Shown here in pieces: positions 38,029-48,083 of a DNA stretch of 64,000 nucleotides. Position numbers and translations under genes: made by a program. Under the pieces are notes generated by a model. The model searched no databases. It worked only from the letters and a program-made list of their open reading frames with translations, and was not told where the DNA came from. Every line of letters starts with the position of its first letter. Within the stretch, counting starts at the first letter, position 1. Location of the stretch: positions 186,001 to 250,000 of the forward strand of contig NZ_AP028022.1 of assembly GCF_030296895.1 (NCBI RefSeq), given 5' to 3'. Source of the DNA: Helicobacter felistomachi (GTDB lineage: Bacteria > Campylobacterota > Campylobacteria > Campylobacterales > Helicobacteraceae).

Positions 38029-39401
38029 TTAGTCCTCAATTTTGTTGGTTTTGAGGCGTTTAGCGTAGATTTTTCTAAGCTTTCTGATATCTTGCTGCAC
38101 TTCAAAGACCCCATGCCAGTGTGAGTAGTCAGGTGCAGCCATGATGCCGCCCTGACGCATGCGCCGTCCCTCGTGATGCCACATATGATACATGGTGTTT
38201 TGGAAGTCATCGCTCCACATGTCTTTGCCAAGCAGATGTTTTTTGGCAAGTTCGTCTTTCATTTGCACCGCTTCCTTCCAGTACTCGTTGTAGAGCATGA
38301 TGTTTTTATCAGCCATGATGAAGAAGTTGTCGATGTGCTGTTTGTTGTGGCAGTCCACACAACCCGCTTTCATTTCTGCGCGGGCGGCTTCAGGGCCTTT
38401 GGGGTTGCCCGCTAATGGATTGCCTTTGGTGATCTTATTTTCATATTTGAAGTCATCGCTGGCGGTTTCATACCCTCCCGTACGCAGTTTGCTAACAGGC
38501 ATGAAGAGATTCCATTTTAAGCGGCGGCTCACATTGTGTGTAACCGCACTTTTGACATTCCCGCTCATGTGGCATGTGGCACAAGTGGGGGCTCTAAAGT
38601 CAGGGACTTTCCACGTACCGGGAGCCGCATTAAAGTTCCATTTTGCCCCTCAGCGTTGAAGATGTGCCCGTGCATGGAGTTGTTGTAAATCTCAATGTCG
38701 GGATGATCGGGTCCTAGGTGGCAGCTCGCGCACGCAGCGGGTTTTCTTGCCTCTTCTAGACTGAATTTATGCGCGCTGTGGCAGCTGGCACAATTACCCA
38801 CAGAGCCATCGGGAAAGGCGGTGCCGATGCCATAGGTGGGCCAAGTTTCAGGAGTGGGGCGGTGGTTTTTATTCAATTGGATGATGGAGCCGTGGCATTG
38901 TTGGCAACCCGTAGCTGCGGGGGCGTGTTTTAAATCGGGGTGGTTTCTGCCCTCCACCATCATCATTAAATCGCGCATGTTTGCTTTAGCCCACATCTGC
39001 ACCGCACCTCTCACATGCCCGCTGTGGCGAAACTCGGTCACTTCCTTTTCGTGGCATTTGGCGCAGGTGTTGGTGGACACCAGCACAGAGATGGGCACCT
39101 TAGAGCCTTCATGCCCATCCATGGTGAGCATGGGGCTGTCTTTGGTAACGCCGTGGCAATCGATACAGCTCACCCCTGCGTGGGCGTGCTGACTCATTTT
39201 CCAGTCGGCCACGATCCCCGGATTTTTCTTGGCGTGGCACTCAATACAGCCCTTCGCCTCTGCTTTCATTCCCCTAAAAGTCTTTAAAGGCAGTTGTGTG
39301 TCCATCGCATTGTCTATGCTCGTCCCCCCCTTGGGCGGGTGTGCGCTAAGCCACCCTAAACAGAACACAAAGGCCAAGAATCCAGCCAAGCTAGCACGCA
39401 T
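38029..39401 (-). pseudogene. Octaheme cytochrome c, hydroxylamine-oxidoreductase-like (frameshifted)
   Basis: Two frames give one ~457-residue protein with eight CxxCH haem sites: CIECH, CIDCH, CAKCH, CQQCH, CASCH, CASCH in the first frame, then CATCH and CVDCH. N-terminal signal peptide MRASLAGFLAFVFCLGWLSA. Adding one base to the C4 run at 38646-38649 (G4 in the coding strand) joins the frames through KWNFNAAPGTW to the seventh haem. It belongs to the periplasmic octahaem HAO group found in some Campylobacterota, thought to act as reductases of nitrite or hydroxylamine. It is paired with the NapC/NrfH-type gene upstream. Broken here unless the shift is an error. Confidence 0.8.
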
Positions 39402-39439
39402 GCTTCTCTCCTTTAGGTAAAATCAACATTTTCACTCCT

Positions 39440-40042
39440 TTATTTTTGGCCCGTGCCAATCAAGGCACGCACACTTGGTTTATAGTCATCTTTTAAGAAC
39501 TTCCTTAGGTGTATGCCTAAGTTTTGATGTCCCACCTCATCCAAGTGGCATTCCACGCAATGCTTTTTGGTGAGTTTGGCGAAGTAATCCCTGTGGGGTA
39601 AAAAGGCTTTCATGTTAGATTGTGTGGCATCTTTTAGGTTGGTGTGGCAACGCAAACAGCCCGAGTCAAAGACATAATTCTTAGCCTCGCGGCGATTCAT
39701 CTCCCAGTCAAATTTGCGGGGATTTTTCATCGTATTGCCATAGACATCTTCAATGCCAAGTAAGGTTTTTTCTACGAAGTAATGCACGATGTTGTCGTGG
39801 GGCAGGTGGCAATCCACGCATTCGGCCTTCATCCCCACATGGTTATGGCCTCCATGCTTGTCTAAGTGGTAAGAATCCACTTCAGGGGTCATGATATGGC
39901 ACATGCCACAGAACTTGTCATCCCCCGTCCACTCCACCGCCTGCACGGTAAATACTGTCAACACCACGCCCAGCACACACCCTCCGCAAAAAAGCCAAAA
40001 CAAAAAGAAACGCTTCTCTTGCAACGCACGCAAAAAACCCAT
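39440..40042 (-). CDS. NapC/NrfH-type tetraheme quinol dehydrogenase
   Basis: 200 residues. One N-terminal membrane anchor (FLFWLFCGGCVLGVVLTVF) and four haem sites: CGMCH, CVDCH, CLRCH, CVECH. It takes electrons from menaquinol and passes them to a periplasmic partner, here the octahaem cytochrome encoded 38 bases downstream. In other Campylobacterota the pair is called haoC-haoA. The coupling suggests reduction of an N-oxide to ammonia linked to respiration. Confidence 0.88.
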   Translation of the reverse strand: MGFLRALQEKRFFLFWLFCGGCVLGVVLTVFTVQAVEWTGDDKFCGMCHIMTPEVDSYHLDKHGGHNHVGMKAECVDCHLPHDNIVHYFVEKTLLGIEDVYGNTMKNPRKFDWEMNRREAKNYVFDSGCLRCHTNLKDATQSNMKAFLPHRDYFAKLTKKHCVECHLDEVGHQNLGIHLRKFLKDDYKPSVRALIGTGQK

Positions 40043-40131
40043 CGCGACCTGCTTAAATTAATCTGCTTTCAAATCTGCCTTTTTGTAGAATGACACAAAA
40101 AAGTTAACAAATCCCACCTCCTAAGATAATG

Positions 40132-40746
40132 TTAAATATTAAAGGTGTGTAACACACCTACAACGCGCCCTAAAATTGTGAGCTCATCTAGGTTATCCAC
40201 CACAATGGGTTTATATACAGGGTTGTCGCTGATTAAATAGACTTCGGGGCGTTTGCTTAAGCGGCGGATGTAATACTCCCCGCCCAAGTTCACCACATAC
40301 ACCGCCCCTTCATAGCGCGTCCCATCGCTTTGGAAAAGCAACAGGTCGTTCTCTTTAATGCGTGGCTCCATAGAGTTACCCACTGCCTGCACGAAACCCA
40401 AATGCTCGGTAGAAGACAGCCCAAAACGCCGAATCAAGAACGACTTACTTTGGGGTAAGAAGGTCATGGTTTCGGCGTTGTGGGTGTCTCTATTCACGCT
40501 CACTTTAATGTCCTTAAGATAAGGCACCATGATGATGTCCTCCATCTCGTGATGGGTGGAAGTGAAAAAGTGCAAGTCGGTGTTTAATGCACTGGCAAGC
40601 TTCTCTAGGGTGTCTAAAGTGATGTTGCTCTTTTGCTCACTCTCGTAGCGCTTGATGCTCTGTAAACTCACACCGCACTTGAGCGCAAGTTCTTCTTGCG
40701 TGAGATTGTTGGCGTTTCTTAGCTGTTTTAGTTTTTCTTTTAGCAT
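40132..40746 (-). CDS. XRE-type repressor with S24 peptidase-like domain
   Basis: 204 residues. Helix-turn-helix at residues ~1-60 (LTQEELALKCGVSLQSIKRYES), then a linker and an S24/LexA-CI-like C-terminal domain. The nucleophile serine is present in GNSMEP. The general-base lysine appears replaced by Arg (EYYIRRLSKR), so self-cleavage is unlikely. Phage and stress repressors with this pattern bind DNA as dimers. It lies alone between the cytochrome genes and the tRNA cluster. An origin as an old prophage regulator is possible, but similar genes are fixed in Helicobacter. Confidence 0.8.
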   Translation of the reverse strand: MLKEKLKQLRNANNLTQEELALKCGVSLQSIKRYESEQKSNITLDTLEKLASALNTDLHFFTSTHHEMEDIIMVPYLKDIKVSVNRDTHNAETMTFLPQSKSFLIRRFGLSSTEHLGFVQAVGNSMEPRIKENDLLLFQSDGTRYEGAVYVVNLGGEYYIRRLSKRPEVYLISDNPVYKPIVVDNLDELTILGRVVGVLHTFNI

Positions 40747-40881
40747 CCAAGCTCCTTTTTTTGGATTTTAAATCCCATAAATGCACTTTTGCGGGGGGAT
40801 TATATACCACAATCTAGGTAAGATATGGCTAAAACAGCTATTTAGAGCTTTTATAGGGCACTAGAGTCTTTTTGGCGCACC

Positions 40882-40910
40882 TTGACAATTAACATAGTTT
40901 TGGCTAAAAT
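40882..40910 (+). promoter_or_regulatory. Strong sigma-70 promoter of the tRNA operon
   Basis: Consensus TTGACA, 17 bases, TAAAAT. It lies 20 bases before the tRNA-Pro. One of the best -35 matches in the window, as expected for stable RNA. Confidence 0.85.
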
Positions 40911-40929
40911 ACCCGTTTTTATGAAGTAG

Positions 40930-41007
40930 CGGGGCGTAGCGCAGCCTGGTTAGCGCACTTGGTTTGGGACCAAGGGGTCGAAGGTTCGAATCCTTTCGCC
41001 CCGACCA
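40930..41007 (+). tRNA. tRNA-Pro (TGG)
   Basis: Acceptor CGGGGCG pairs with CGCCCCG; the 3' ACCA is encoded. T loop GGTTCGAATCC. The anticodon loop GTTTGGGAC places TGG as anticodon. Confidence 0.95.
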
Positions 41008-41022
41008 GCGAAAGTTTTTTAT

Positions 41023-41100
41023 GGTGGGTGTAGCTCAGTTGGTTAGAGCACCAGATTGTGGTCCTGGGGGTCGTGGGTTCAAGCCCCATCACCCACCCCA
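41023..41100 (+). tRNA. tRNA-His (GTG)
   Basis: The extra G at -1 (41023) pairs with discriminator C, the mark of tRNA-His. Acceptor GTGGGTG pairs with CACCCAC. Anticodon GTG in ATTGTGGT. CCA is encoded. Confidence 0.95.
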
Positions 41101-41132
41101 TTTCCCCATTACTTTTTTACACTAGGATTTAA

Positions 41133-41209
41133 GCGCTTGTAGCTCAATTGGATAGAGCACCAGACTTCGGATCTGGGGGTTAGGGGTTCGACTCCCTTCA
41201 AGCGCACCA
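41133..41209 (+). tRNA. tRNA-Arg (TCG)
   Basis: Acceptor GCGCTTG pairs with CAAGCGC; T arm GGGGTTCGACTCCC; anticodon TCG in ACTTCGGA. ACCA encoded. Third in the tRNA operon. Confidence 0.93.
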
Positions 41210-41210
41210 C

Positions 41211-41287
41211 GCGCTTGTAGCTCAGCTGGATAGAGCAACGGCCTTCTAAGCCGTAGGCCACAGGTTCAAGTCCTGTCAAGCGCACCA
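41211..41287 (+). tRNA. tRNA-Arg (TCT)
   Basis: One base after the previous tRNA, with the same acceptor stem GCGCTTG/CAAGCGC, so the two arose by duplication or share a stem by chance of Arg identity. Anticodon TCT in CCTTCTAAG. ACCA encoded. Confidence 0.93.
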
Positions 41288-41368
41288 CGTTCTCGTAAAA
41301 AACATGCCCCTTGCCACGCTTTGTTTGCATTCTTTAGCGCACTTCTTATTTTATTAACTTTATTGCTC

Positions 41369-41374
41369 TATACT
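41369..41374 (+). promoter_or_regulatory. -10 element of putA
   Basis: TATACT 39 bases before the putA ATG; a GAAAGGGG ribosome site lies just upstream of the start. Confidence 0.55.
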
Positions 41375-41413
41375 GCGGGCTTATTTTAAGTTTTTTATAG
41401 AAAGGGGACTTGT

Positions 41414-44400
41414 ATGCCAGTCCAACCCGATAAGGAAGTGATCCACTCCAGCCTAACTTTGGCCCGCACCCTACAAAGCAAAATCAGCGACCACCTAAGC
41501 TTAGAAGAGCGTTCTTTCCACAATAAAATGCAAAAGCTCCTAGCCAATCCTGAGAATAAGGTCATGTTGATCGAGCTTTTAGATCGCTCTTTCCGCTGCC
41601 AGGACAACAGCGCGCGCTTTAACTTGATCGAACACACCCTAAAAAAATACGGCATTGCCGACTTTTTCAGCGGGTTTGAGAAGTTTTTACTCTTTGGCTT
41701 TTTGAGCGTAGGTAAGCTTGCCCCTTCTATGAGTGTGCCTTTCTTTGTGCACAAAATCCGCCAAGACACCCAAGGTTTGGTGTTAGATGAGAGCAGCGAT
41801 AACTTAAAAGACAAAATTGAAAAACGCCAACAAGCCCAAATCACACTCAACATCAATCTCATCGGGGAGGAAGTGCTGGGCGAGGCTGAAGCGTCCTATC
41901 GCATGCATAAATACGAGGAGGCGATCAAGTCTGACTACATTGAATACATCTCGATCAAGATCACCACGATTTTTTCCCAAATCAATATCCTAGACTTCGA
42001 GCAGTCCAAGGCAGAGGTGGTGAAAAGATTAGACAAACTCTATGGCCTTGCGCTGGAGGAACAAGAAAAACAAGGCATGGATAAATTCATTAACCTAGAC
42101 ATGGAGGAGTATAAGGATTTAGAGCTCACGGTGGCGGCGTTTAAAGAGTCTATCTCTAAATTCCCCTTAAAAGCGGGCATTGTGTTGCAAGCCTACATCC
42201 CCGAGTCTTACGAGTATCTCAAAGACTTGGTGGCGTTCTCTAAAGAGAGAGTGCTTAGCAACCTGCCCCCCATTAAAATCCGCTTTGTCAAGGGTGCAAA
42301 CATGGAGAGCGAAGAGACGATCGCCTCCATGCGTGGGTGGGCGTTGCCGACCTTTAAACGCAAACAAGACACCGACTCCAACTACAACAAAATGTTAGAG
42401 TATGTGCTCAGCGAGGAAAATTACAAATACATCCACATTGGGATCGCTTCGCACAATCTCTTTGAGATCGCCTACGCCTACACAAGGATACACACCCTAA
42501 ACGACCCCATCGCTTTAGACCACTTCACCTTTGAAATGTTAGAGGGCATGAGCTTGCAAGCCAGTTTTGAACTCAAAGAAATGCATAAACTCATCTTGTA
42601 TGCCCCCGTGTGCGATGAAAAGCACTTCAACAACGCCATTGCCTACCTCGTGCGCCGCCTCGATGAAAACACCGCCGCGGATAACTTCATGAAAGCCTTT
42701 TTTAACCTAAAAGTGGACTCGCCTGCGTGGAAGGACCAAGAAGACCGCTTTTTAAAGAGCATTGCGGGCATTGAGGATTTAGACAACAACCCTAGACGTA
42801 CCCAGGATCGCAACACCCACCAGCCCGCGCAAAGCACCTACCCCAACCACCCCTTTAAAAACGAGAGCGACACAGATTTTGTTTTAAGAGCAAACCGCAT
42901 CTGGGCGGATCAAATCGTCGACAAGACAAAGAACGCCGCCATTGTGGAGCTCTTCCCCGTGATTGGGCGCGATTACGACAAAGAGGGCTGTAAAACTTTG
43001 CAAGTCTTTGGTAAGATTGCGCACCAAAAAATTGCCACCATCGCCCAAGCCAACGAAGCGGTGATGCAACAAGCCCTAGAGTCCGCCAAAGCCAGCACTT
43101 TCGGGCACCAAAGCTTTAGTCAAATCCACGCCATTTTAAGCAAAGTGGCGCAAAATTTTAGAGACAGGCGGGGGGATTTGATCGGACTTAGCGCGCTTGA
43201 AGTGGGCAAGACCTTTGTGGAGAGCGATGCTGAAGTGAGCGAGGCGATCGACTTTTTGGAGTTCTACCCCCACAGCTTGCAAAAACTTTTAGAGCAACAC
43301 CCTGAAGTGCGCTTTAAGCCTAAGGGCGTGGGCGTGGTGATCGCCCCGTGGAACTTCCCCATTGGCATTTCAGTGGGCACCATCGCCGCCCCTTTGGCCA
43401 CAGGCAACACCGTGATTTACAAGCCCTCCAGCCTTAGCGCAGTGGTGGGTTACCGCTTGTGTGAGTGCTTTTGGGATGCGGGCGTGCCAAGGGATGCCTT
43501 AATTTACTTGCCCTGCAAAGGTGAGGATGTGAGTAAATTCCTTTTAAAAAGCCCCGACATTAAGTTTTCTGTCCTAACGGGCTCGGAGGACACCGCACAG
43601 CGCATGCTAGAGGCTAGCCCCACTTTGGCACTCAGTGCCGAAACAGGGGGCAAAAACGCCACCATCGTTACCAAAATGGCAGACAGGGACCAGGCGATTC
43701 GCAATGTAGTGCACTCTGCCTTTAGCAATTCGGGGCAAAAATGCTCCGCCACTTCTCTCTTGATTTTAGAAGAAGAGGTCTACAACGACTCTGACTTTAA
43801 GCGCACTCTCGTGGACGCGACTCAATCCATGAGCGTGGGCGATCCTTTGGCGTTGTGGAATAAAATTGGAGCTTTAGCCGACACGCCTAGCCCTAAAGTG
43901 CAAAAGGCGTTAAACAACATCGAAGCCCACGAGGAATGGGCCATCAAGCCCGAGTTTTTGAACGAAAATGCCTATTTAATGAAGCCTTGCATCAAGTACG
44001 GGACTAAAAAGGGCGACTACACGCACATGACCGAGTTGTTTGTGCCTTATTTGTCTGTGATGAAAGCCAAAGACTTAAAGGAGGCCGTAGAGATCGCTAA
44101 TGCTACGGGCTATGGTCTCACGGGAGCTTTGGAGTCTTTAGATGAGCGCGAGTGGGAGTATTACATCAACAACATTGAAGTGGGCAATCTCTACATCAAC
44201 AAACCCACCACAGGGGCGATTGTGTTGCGCCAGCCCTTTGGTGGGATCAAAAAATCGGCGGTGGGGCTAGGGCGCAAGGTGGGGATTTACAACTACATCA
44301 CACAATTCGTCCACATTGAGGAAATCCCCGCAGAGAACACCCACAGCGGGAACACGCCCTTCATCCAAGCTCTAGAGTCCTTCAACCAACACCACAGCGA

Positions 44401-44959
44401 CACGCTCAAAGAGATCGTGCAAATGGCGCGCAACTACGCCCACTACCACGCCGCCGAGTTCAGCCAAAAGCAAGACTATGTGCAAATCCGCGGCGAGGAA
44501 AATTGGTTCACCTACACCAAGGTGTCTAGCATTGGCTACCGCATGCGTGCTGAGGATAGTTTGATCGATGTCTTTAGCGTGCTGATGGCAGCGGCCGTGT
44601 GTCAAATCCCGCTCACCATTAGCTTAGCGAGCAAGACCGATAACCCCCACGCTGCGCTTTTATTAGAGTGCGTGGACTATCTAAAACACCACTTCAACCC
44701 CACCATTATTTACGAGAGTTTGGAGGAGTTTAGCCAAAAACTTGGCAGTTTTGGGCGGGTGCGCTACTTTAGCCAAGAGTTGGATGCGCTTTATGAAGCC
44801 AGCGGGGCTTTAGGGATTGTGGTGGCAAATGCTAAGGCTCTGTGCTGTGGGCGCTTTGAGCTCTTAAACTACCACCTAGAAAAGTCTATCAGCATTTCCT
44901 ACCACCGCTACGGCAATTTAGGCGCAAGGGGGCTTAAAGCCAAAGCACACGCAGGATAA
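41414..44959 (+). CDS. putA: Bifunctional proline dehydrogenase / delta-1-pyrroline-5-carboxylate dehydrogenase PutA
   Basis: 1181 residues, similar to H. pylori PutA (HP0056). The proline dehydrogenase barrel spans ~130-430, with [12 protein letters not shown], and the FAD-domain signature YVRRL-type segment ([16 protein letters not shown]). The aldehyde dehydrogenase domain spans ~490-1000, with [19 protein letters not shown], the TGS loop and catalytic Cys777 in SGQKCSA. It converts proline to glutamate, feeding electrons to quinone and NAD. There is no N-terminal DNA-binding domain, so it is not a self-repressor. putP lies downstream on the same strand. Confidence 0.95.
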   Translation: MPVQPDKEVIHSSLTLARTLQSKISDHLSLEERSFHNKMQKLLANPENKVMLIELLDRSFRCQDNSARFNLIEHTLKKYGIADFFSGFEKFLLFGFLSVGKLAPSMSVPFFVHKIRQDTQGLVLDESSDNLKDKIEKRQQAQITLNINLIGEEVLGEAEASYRMHKYEEAIKSDYIEYISIKITTIFSQINILDFEQSKAEVVKRLDKLYGLALEEQEKQGMDKFINLDMEEYKDLELTVAAFKESISKFPLKAGIVLQAYIPESYEYLKDLVAFSKERVLSNLPPIKIRFVKGANMESEETIASMRGWALPTFKRKQDTDSNYNKMLEYVLSEENYKYIHIGIASHNLFEIAYAYTRIHTLNDPIALDHFTFEMLEGMSLQASFELKEMHKLILYAPVCDEKHFNNAIAYLVRRLDENTAADNFMKAFFNLKVDSPAWKDQEDRFLKSIAGIEDLDNNPRRTQDRNTHQPAQSTYPNHPFKNESDTDFVLRANRIWADQIVDKTKNAAIVELFPVIGRDYDKEGCKTLQVFGKIAHQKIATIAQANEAVMQQALESAKASTFGHQSFSQIHAILSKVAQNFRDRRGDLIGLSALEVGKTFVESDAEVSEAIDFLEFYPHSLQKLLEQHPEVRFKPKGVGVVIAPWNFPIGISVGTIAAPLATGNTVIYKPSSLSAVVGYRLCECFWDAGVPRDALIYLPCKGEDVSKFLLKSPDIKFSVLTGSEDTAQRMLEASPTLALSAETGGKNATIVTKMADRDQAIRNVVHSAFSNSGQKCSATSLLILEEEVYNDSDFKRTLVDATQSMSVGDPLALWNKIGALADTPSPKVQKALNNIEAHEEWAIKPEFLNENAYLMKPCIKYGTKKGDYTHMTELFVPYLSVMKAKDLKEAVEIANATGYGLTGALESLDEREWEYYINNIEVGNLYINKPTTGAIVLRQPFGGIKKSAVGLGRKVGIYNYITQFVHIEEIPAENTHSGNTPFIQALESFNQHHSDTLKEIVQMARNYAHYHAAEFSQKQDYVQIRGEENWFTYTKVSSIGYRMRAEDSLIDVFSVLMAAAVCQIPLTISLASKTDNPHAALLLECVDYLKHHFNPTIIYESLEEFSQKLGSFGRVRYFSQELDALYEASGALGIVVANAKALCCGRFELLNYHLEKSISISYHRYGNLGARGLKAKAHAG

Positions 44960-44970
44960 AGCCATGATTT

Positions 44971-44982
44971 GGGGGGGGGGGG
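44971..44982 (+). repeat. G12 homopolymer between putA and putP
   Basis: Twelve consecutive G, starting 12 bases after the putA stop and ending 74 bases before the putP ATG. Tracts this long slip readily in Helicobacter. At length 12 an ATG at 44964 is in frame with putP and would add 31 residues; at 11 or 13 it is not. The tract could alter putP promoter spacing, mRNA structure or translation. Confidence 0.85.
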
Positions 44983-45056
44983 TTGGCGGTTGTGATTTTG
45001 ACTTTTTTTACTTTTATGGTAGTTTGGTGCAGGGACTTAAAAAATCAAGGAGATCC

Positions 45057-46535
45057 ATGCAAATTAGTTACCAGGCTGTGATTGTTTTCGTTCTTTACTC
45101 GTTATTGATGCTCGCCATTGGGTTTTATTTTTATAGGAATAATGAAACTACAGAGGATTATTTTTTAGGGGATCGCTCTATGGGGCCTGTGGTGAGTGCT
45201 TTAAGCGCGGGGGCAAGCGACATGAGTGGATGGCTTTTAATGGGTTTGCCCGGGGCCTTGTATGTGGGTGGGCTCATCAACACCCACATCGCCATCGGGC
45301 TCACCATCGGAGCCACGATCAACTGGATTTTAGTGGCTAAACGCTTGCGGGTCTACACCAGCGTGATCGACAATTCGATCACCATCCCCGATTACTTTGA
45401 AACCCGCTTCAGTGATGACAAACACATTTTGCGCCTGATCTCGGCAGTGGTGATCTTGATTTTCTTCACTTTTTATGTGTCCTCAGGGCTCGTGAGTGGG
45501 GCGAAACTCTTTGAGGCGACTTTTGGAGTGAAGTACAATCACGCCCTCATTACGGGGACTCTCATCATCGTAACCTACACTTTTTTGGGCGGCTACAAGG
45601 CGGTGTGTTGGACGGATTTGATCCAAGGGCTCTTGATGATGGGGGCTTTGGTGGCGGTGCCTTGCATGATGCTTTATCATTTGGGTGGGCTACAAGAAAG
45701 TTTTAATATCATCGCCCATGTTAAACCCGGTAACCTGACTTTTCTTGAGGGCAGCTCTTTAGTGGCGGTGATCTCTAGTTTGGCGTGGGGGCTTGGCTAC
45801 TTCGGGCAACCGCACATTTTGGTGCGCTTCATGTCTATCCGCTCCATTAAAGAGATTCCGCAGGCCACAACCGTGGGTATTTCGTGGATGGGGATCAGCT
45901 TAATCGGGTCTTGCTTAATCGGGCTGCTTGGCGTGGCGTATGTGGCGAAGTTTCATTTAAGTCTAGCTGACCCTGAAAAAATCTTCATCCACATGAGCGA
46001 GACTCTCTTCAATCCGTGGATCAGCGGGGTTCTTTTAAGCGCCATTTTGGCCGCTGTGATGAGCACTGCTAGCTCGCAGCTTCTCGTCAGCTCTTCTACC
46101 ATTGCTGAGGACTTTTACTCTAAGATTTTTAATAAAGAGGCCCCGGTGAAGACGGTGATGATGGTGAGTCGGGCTTCGGTGTTGGCGGTGGCGACCATCG
46201 CCTTTTTCATCTCCACCGATCGCAACGCCAGCGTGCTTAAAATCGTGTCCTATGCGTGGGCGGGCTTTGGGGCAAGTTTTGGCACGGTGATTTTATTCTC
46301 TCTCTTTTGGGCGCGCATGACAAGGCTTGGGGCGATCGCAGGGATGATCTTTGGTGCTAGCACGGTGATTTTATACGACAAATTTGGCAAAAGTTTTTTA
46401 GACATTTATGAGATTGTGCCCGGCTTTTTAGCCAGCTCTGTGGTGATTGTGGTTTTTAGTCTTTTAAGTTCCGTGCGCCCGGGGACAAAGGATGCCTTTG
46501 ACTTGGTGATGCAAGAAGTCAAAAAAGGGGGCTAA
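45057..46535 (+). CDS. putP: Sodium/proline symporter PutP
   Basis: 492 residues from ATG 45057, chosen for its AAGGAGA site; the upstream in-frame ATG at 44964 lacks one and reads through the G12 tract. About 13 membrane helices, SSS family. [20 protein letters not shown] in helix II is the sodium and proline site, and [15 protein letters not shown] follows. It imports proline for PutA, a main fuel for gastric helicobacters. Confidence 0.95.
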   Translation: MQISYQAVIVFVLYSLLMLAIGFYFYRNNETTEDYFLGDRSMGPVVSALSAGASDMSGWLLMGLPGALYVGGLINTHIAIGLTIGATINWILVAKRLRVYTSVIDNSITIPDYFETRFSDDKHILRLISAVVILIFFTFYVSSGLVSGAKLFEATFGVKYNHALITGTLIIVTYTFLGGYKAVCWTDLIQGLLMMGALVAVPCMMLYHLGGLQESFNIIAHVKPGNLTFLEGSSLVAVISSLAWGLGYFGQPHILVRFMSIRSIKEIPQATTVGISWMGISLIGSCLIGLLGVAYVAKFHLSLADPEKIFIHMSETLFNPWISGVLLSAILAAVMSTASSQLLVSSSTIAEDFYSKIFNKEAPVKTVMMVSRASVLAVATIAFFISTDRNASVLKIVSYAWAGFGASFGTVILFSLFWARMTRLGAIAGMIFGASTVILYDKFGKSFLDIYEIVPGFLASSVVIVVFSLLSSVRPGTKDAFDLVMQEVKKGG

Positions 46536-46539
46536 AGCT

Positions 46540-46803
46540 CTAACTTGTGCACCCGGCCACTTCTTGGCGTGCTTTGCGTGATGACGCATTAAACCCTGCT
46601 AAGTCCTCCAAATCAAAACGCAGGGGCATTAAAATCTCGTGCAATTTTTGATCTAACCCACTCATGCCGATGTCTTCATTTAAAGCACTCTCCACCGACG
46701 CCTGTTTGGCGTTTTGGCTAAACTCTAGGGTACTCCCGTGCGCGATAAACTCCTTTTGAAAAGGTTTTAAACGGCGATCTAAAAGCTCTTTGACACACTC
46801 CCC
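46540..46803 (-). pseudogene. 3' remnant of an unrecognised gene next to the tnpB relic
   Basis: An open minus-strand frame of about 87 codons ending at TAG 46540-46542, without a plausible start and closed upstream by TAG inside the 46794-46827 hairpin. It encodes a helical, charged C-terminus (LDRRLKPFQKEFIAHGSTLE; LDQKLHEILMPLRFDLEDLA). It looks like the tail of a larger protein cut when the IS200/IS605-type element landed. The stop lies 4 bases beyond the putP stop. I cannot name the family. Confidence 0.5.
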
Positions 46804-46827
46804 CTAGCTAAAGCTAGGGGGAGTGTG
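46794..46827. repeat. Perfect 16-bp stem hairpin, likely right end of tnpB relic
   Basis: CACACTCCCCCTAGCT, two-base loop AA, AGCTAGGGGGAGTGTG. It lies just after the 3' end of the decayed tnpB (minus strand). Such hairpins mark the transposase-recognised right end, and the 3' end of the guide RNA, in IS200/IS605-type elements. Confidence 0.7.
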
Positions 46828-46833
46828 GAATCA

Positions 46834-47987
46834 TCAAGGTTTGCCCACTAGGCATGTTTTACAGCCTTGACTCCAAGAGCAAGCCCGCTCTCTATGAACA
46901 TCAATGCTTACATTGAAGTCTCTATCCAAAGAAAAGCCACAAGAGAGATAATTTTGGCGGGCACCATAGGCCCGCTCTCTATCTTTTAGGCTCAAATCCT
47001 CTTTAAGTGCTCCACAGCTAGAACAAGTTTTAGAGCTGGGAACAAAAGCAACGCTTTTGATGAGACCTATAACCACTTGGGTTTTTCTCTCTAGAGGATA
47101 GCCCTTGCATTATAACAGTCCTCGCAGTTTGGCATTAGACGCGCAACCCTTCGGCTTGCGCACCCCCAAAGTTTAACCATACCCTTCAAGTTCAAGTCTT
47201 CAATGAAAATAGTGGCGTATTGTCTGGCTAGACTATTGGCAAGCTTGTAGAAAAAGTCTGTTCTCAGGTTTTTGATTTTTCTGTGCAATCTAGCAAGCCT
47301 TCATCTAGCTTTCAAGCGGTGATTCGAGCCTCTTTTCTTTTTAGAGATTTAGAACAAGATTTCATCAAAGGCCAATATTTAGAGAAAAATAAAGGTAAGG
47401 GGATTTGTGCGCCATGAGAGCAGGTGAGAAATGTTTTTAACCCAGCAAGCCCCACGCTGTTAGTGCCTGCAGGTTTAGGGGAAAACGCTTGGCGTTTTTC
47501 TCCACACACCAGGCACAAGAAAACATCGCCTAGATTATCTCTTTTAATGGTTAAGGTCTTAGGTTTGCCATTGAACTCGTAGGTTTTAACAAACTTAAAG
47601 CAACAACCACTAAAAGAAATAATATTGTCTTGGATTTTATAACCCGTTTTCCCTTTAAAAGTGAAAGATTGATATAGAGCCACTCTTTTAAATCTAGGAG
47701 GTCTGCCTTGTTTTTAAAAAAATCTTTGATAAGCCTTGTCTATCCTCTCTACTAACTCCTGCAAGGTTTGAGAACCCAAAGTTTTAAAAAAGCAAAGTGT
47801 GTTGTTTTCATTGAGTTTGGTGATGTGCTTTGCAGAGTGTAGAGATTTAAGTGTTTCTTGTAGAGCCTTCATATCTCTTATGCCAAGCCATACCATGGTT
47901 GTAGCAAATGCCATAAAAGCGTAGAAGCTTGCTGATGTGCTTGTGCTTGCTTGCATGGTAGAGTTTCTGCTTGTAGGCGATTAACAT
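46834..47987 (-). pseudogene. Decayed tnpB (IS200/IS605 family), copy 1
   Basis: Pieces in several frames: N-terminus MLIAYKQKLYHASKHKHISK with GICYNHGMAW (near 47987); a middle fragment 47683-47312 with GYKIQDNIISF and a degraded first catalytic block (NSVGLAGLKTFLTCSHGAQ, lacking the usual Asp); IFIEDLNLKGM with the second acidic residue (47288-47091); and a zinc ribbon PSSKTCSSCGALKEDLSLKD with later Cys altered (47076-46834). At least four frame breaks, so no active guide-RNA nuclease. No tnpA is seen beside it. Confidence 0.8.
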
Positions 47988-48083
47988 AGTCTTTCCACTG
48001 CTAAGGTCGTTGAACCACAAGTAAAGTTTTAACATGACTTGGGTAGTATTGCACTTTCAAAGTGTTTTGTATTAGGGAGAAAA

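Noticed and set aside
38010-38249. Possible N-terminal extension of NadE to 38249
   Set aside because: That stretch overlaps the end of the cytochrome gene, has no NadE similarity, and GTG 38009 matches the family start.
41109-41330. Minus-strand open frames over the tRNA cluster
   Set aside because: They are antisense to four perfect tRNA structures.
46794-46827. Hairpin as ordinary terminator of putP
   Set aside because: It is 260 bases past putP and abuts the tnpB relic; the element-end reading explains it better, though it may also stop transcription.
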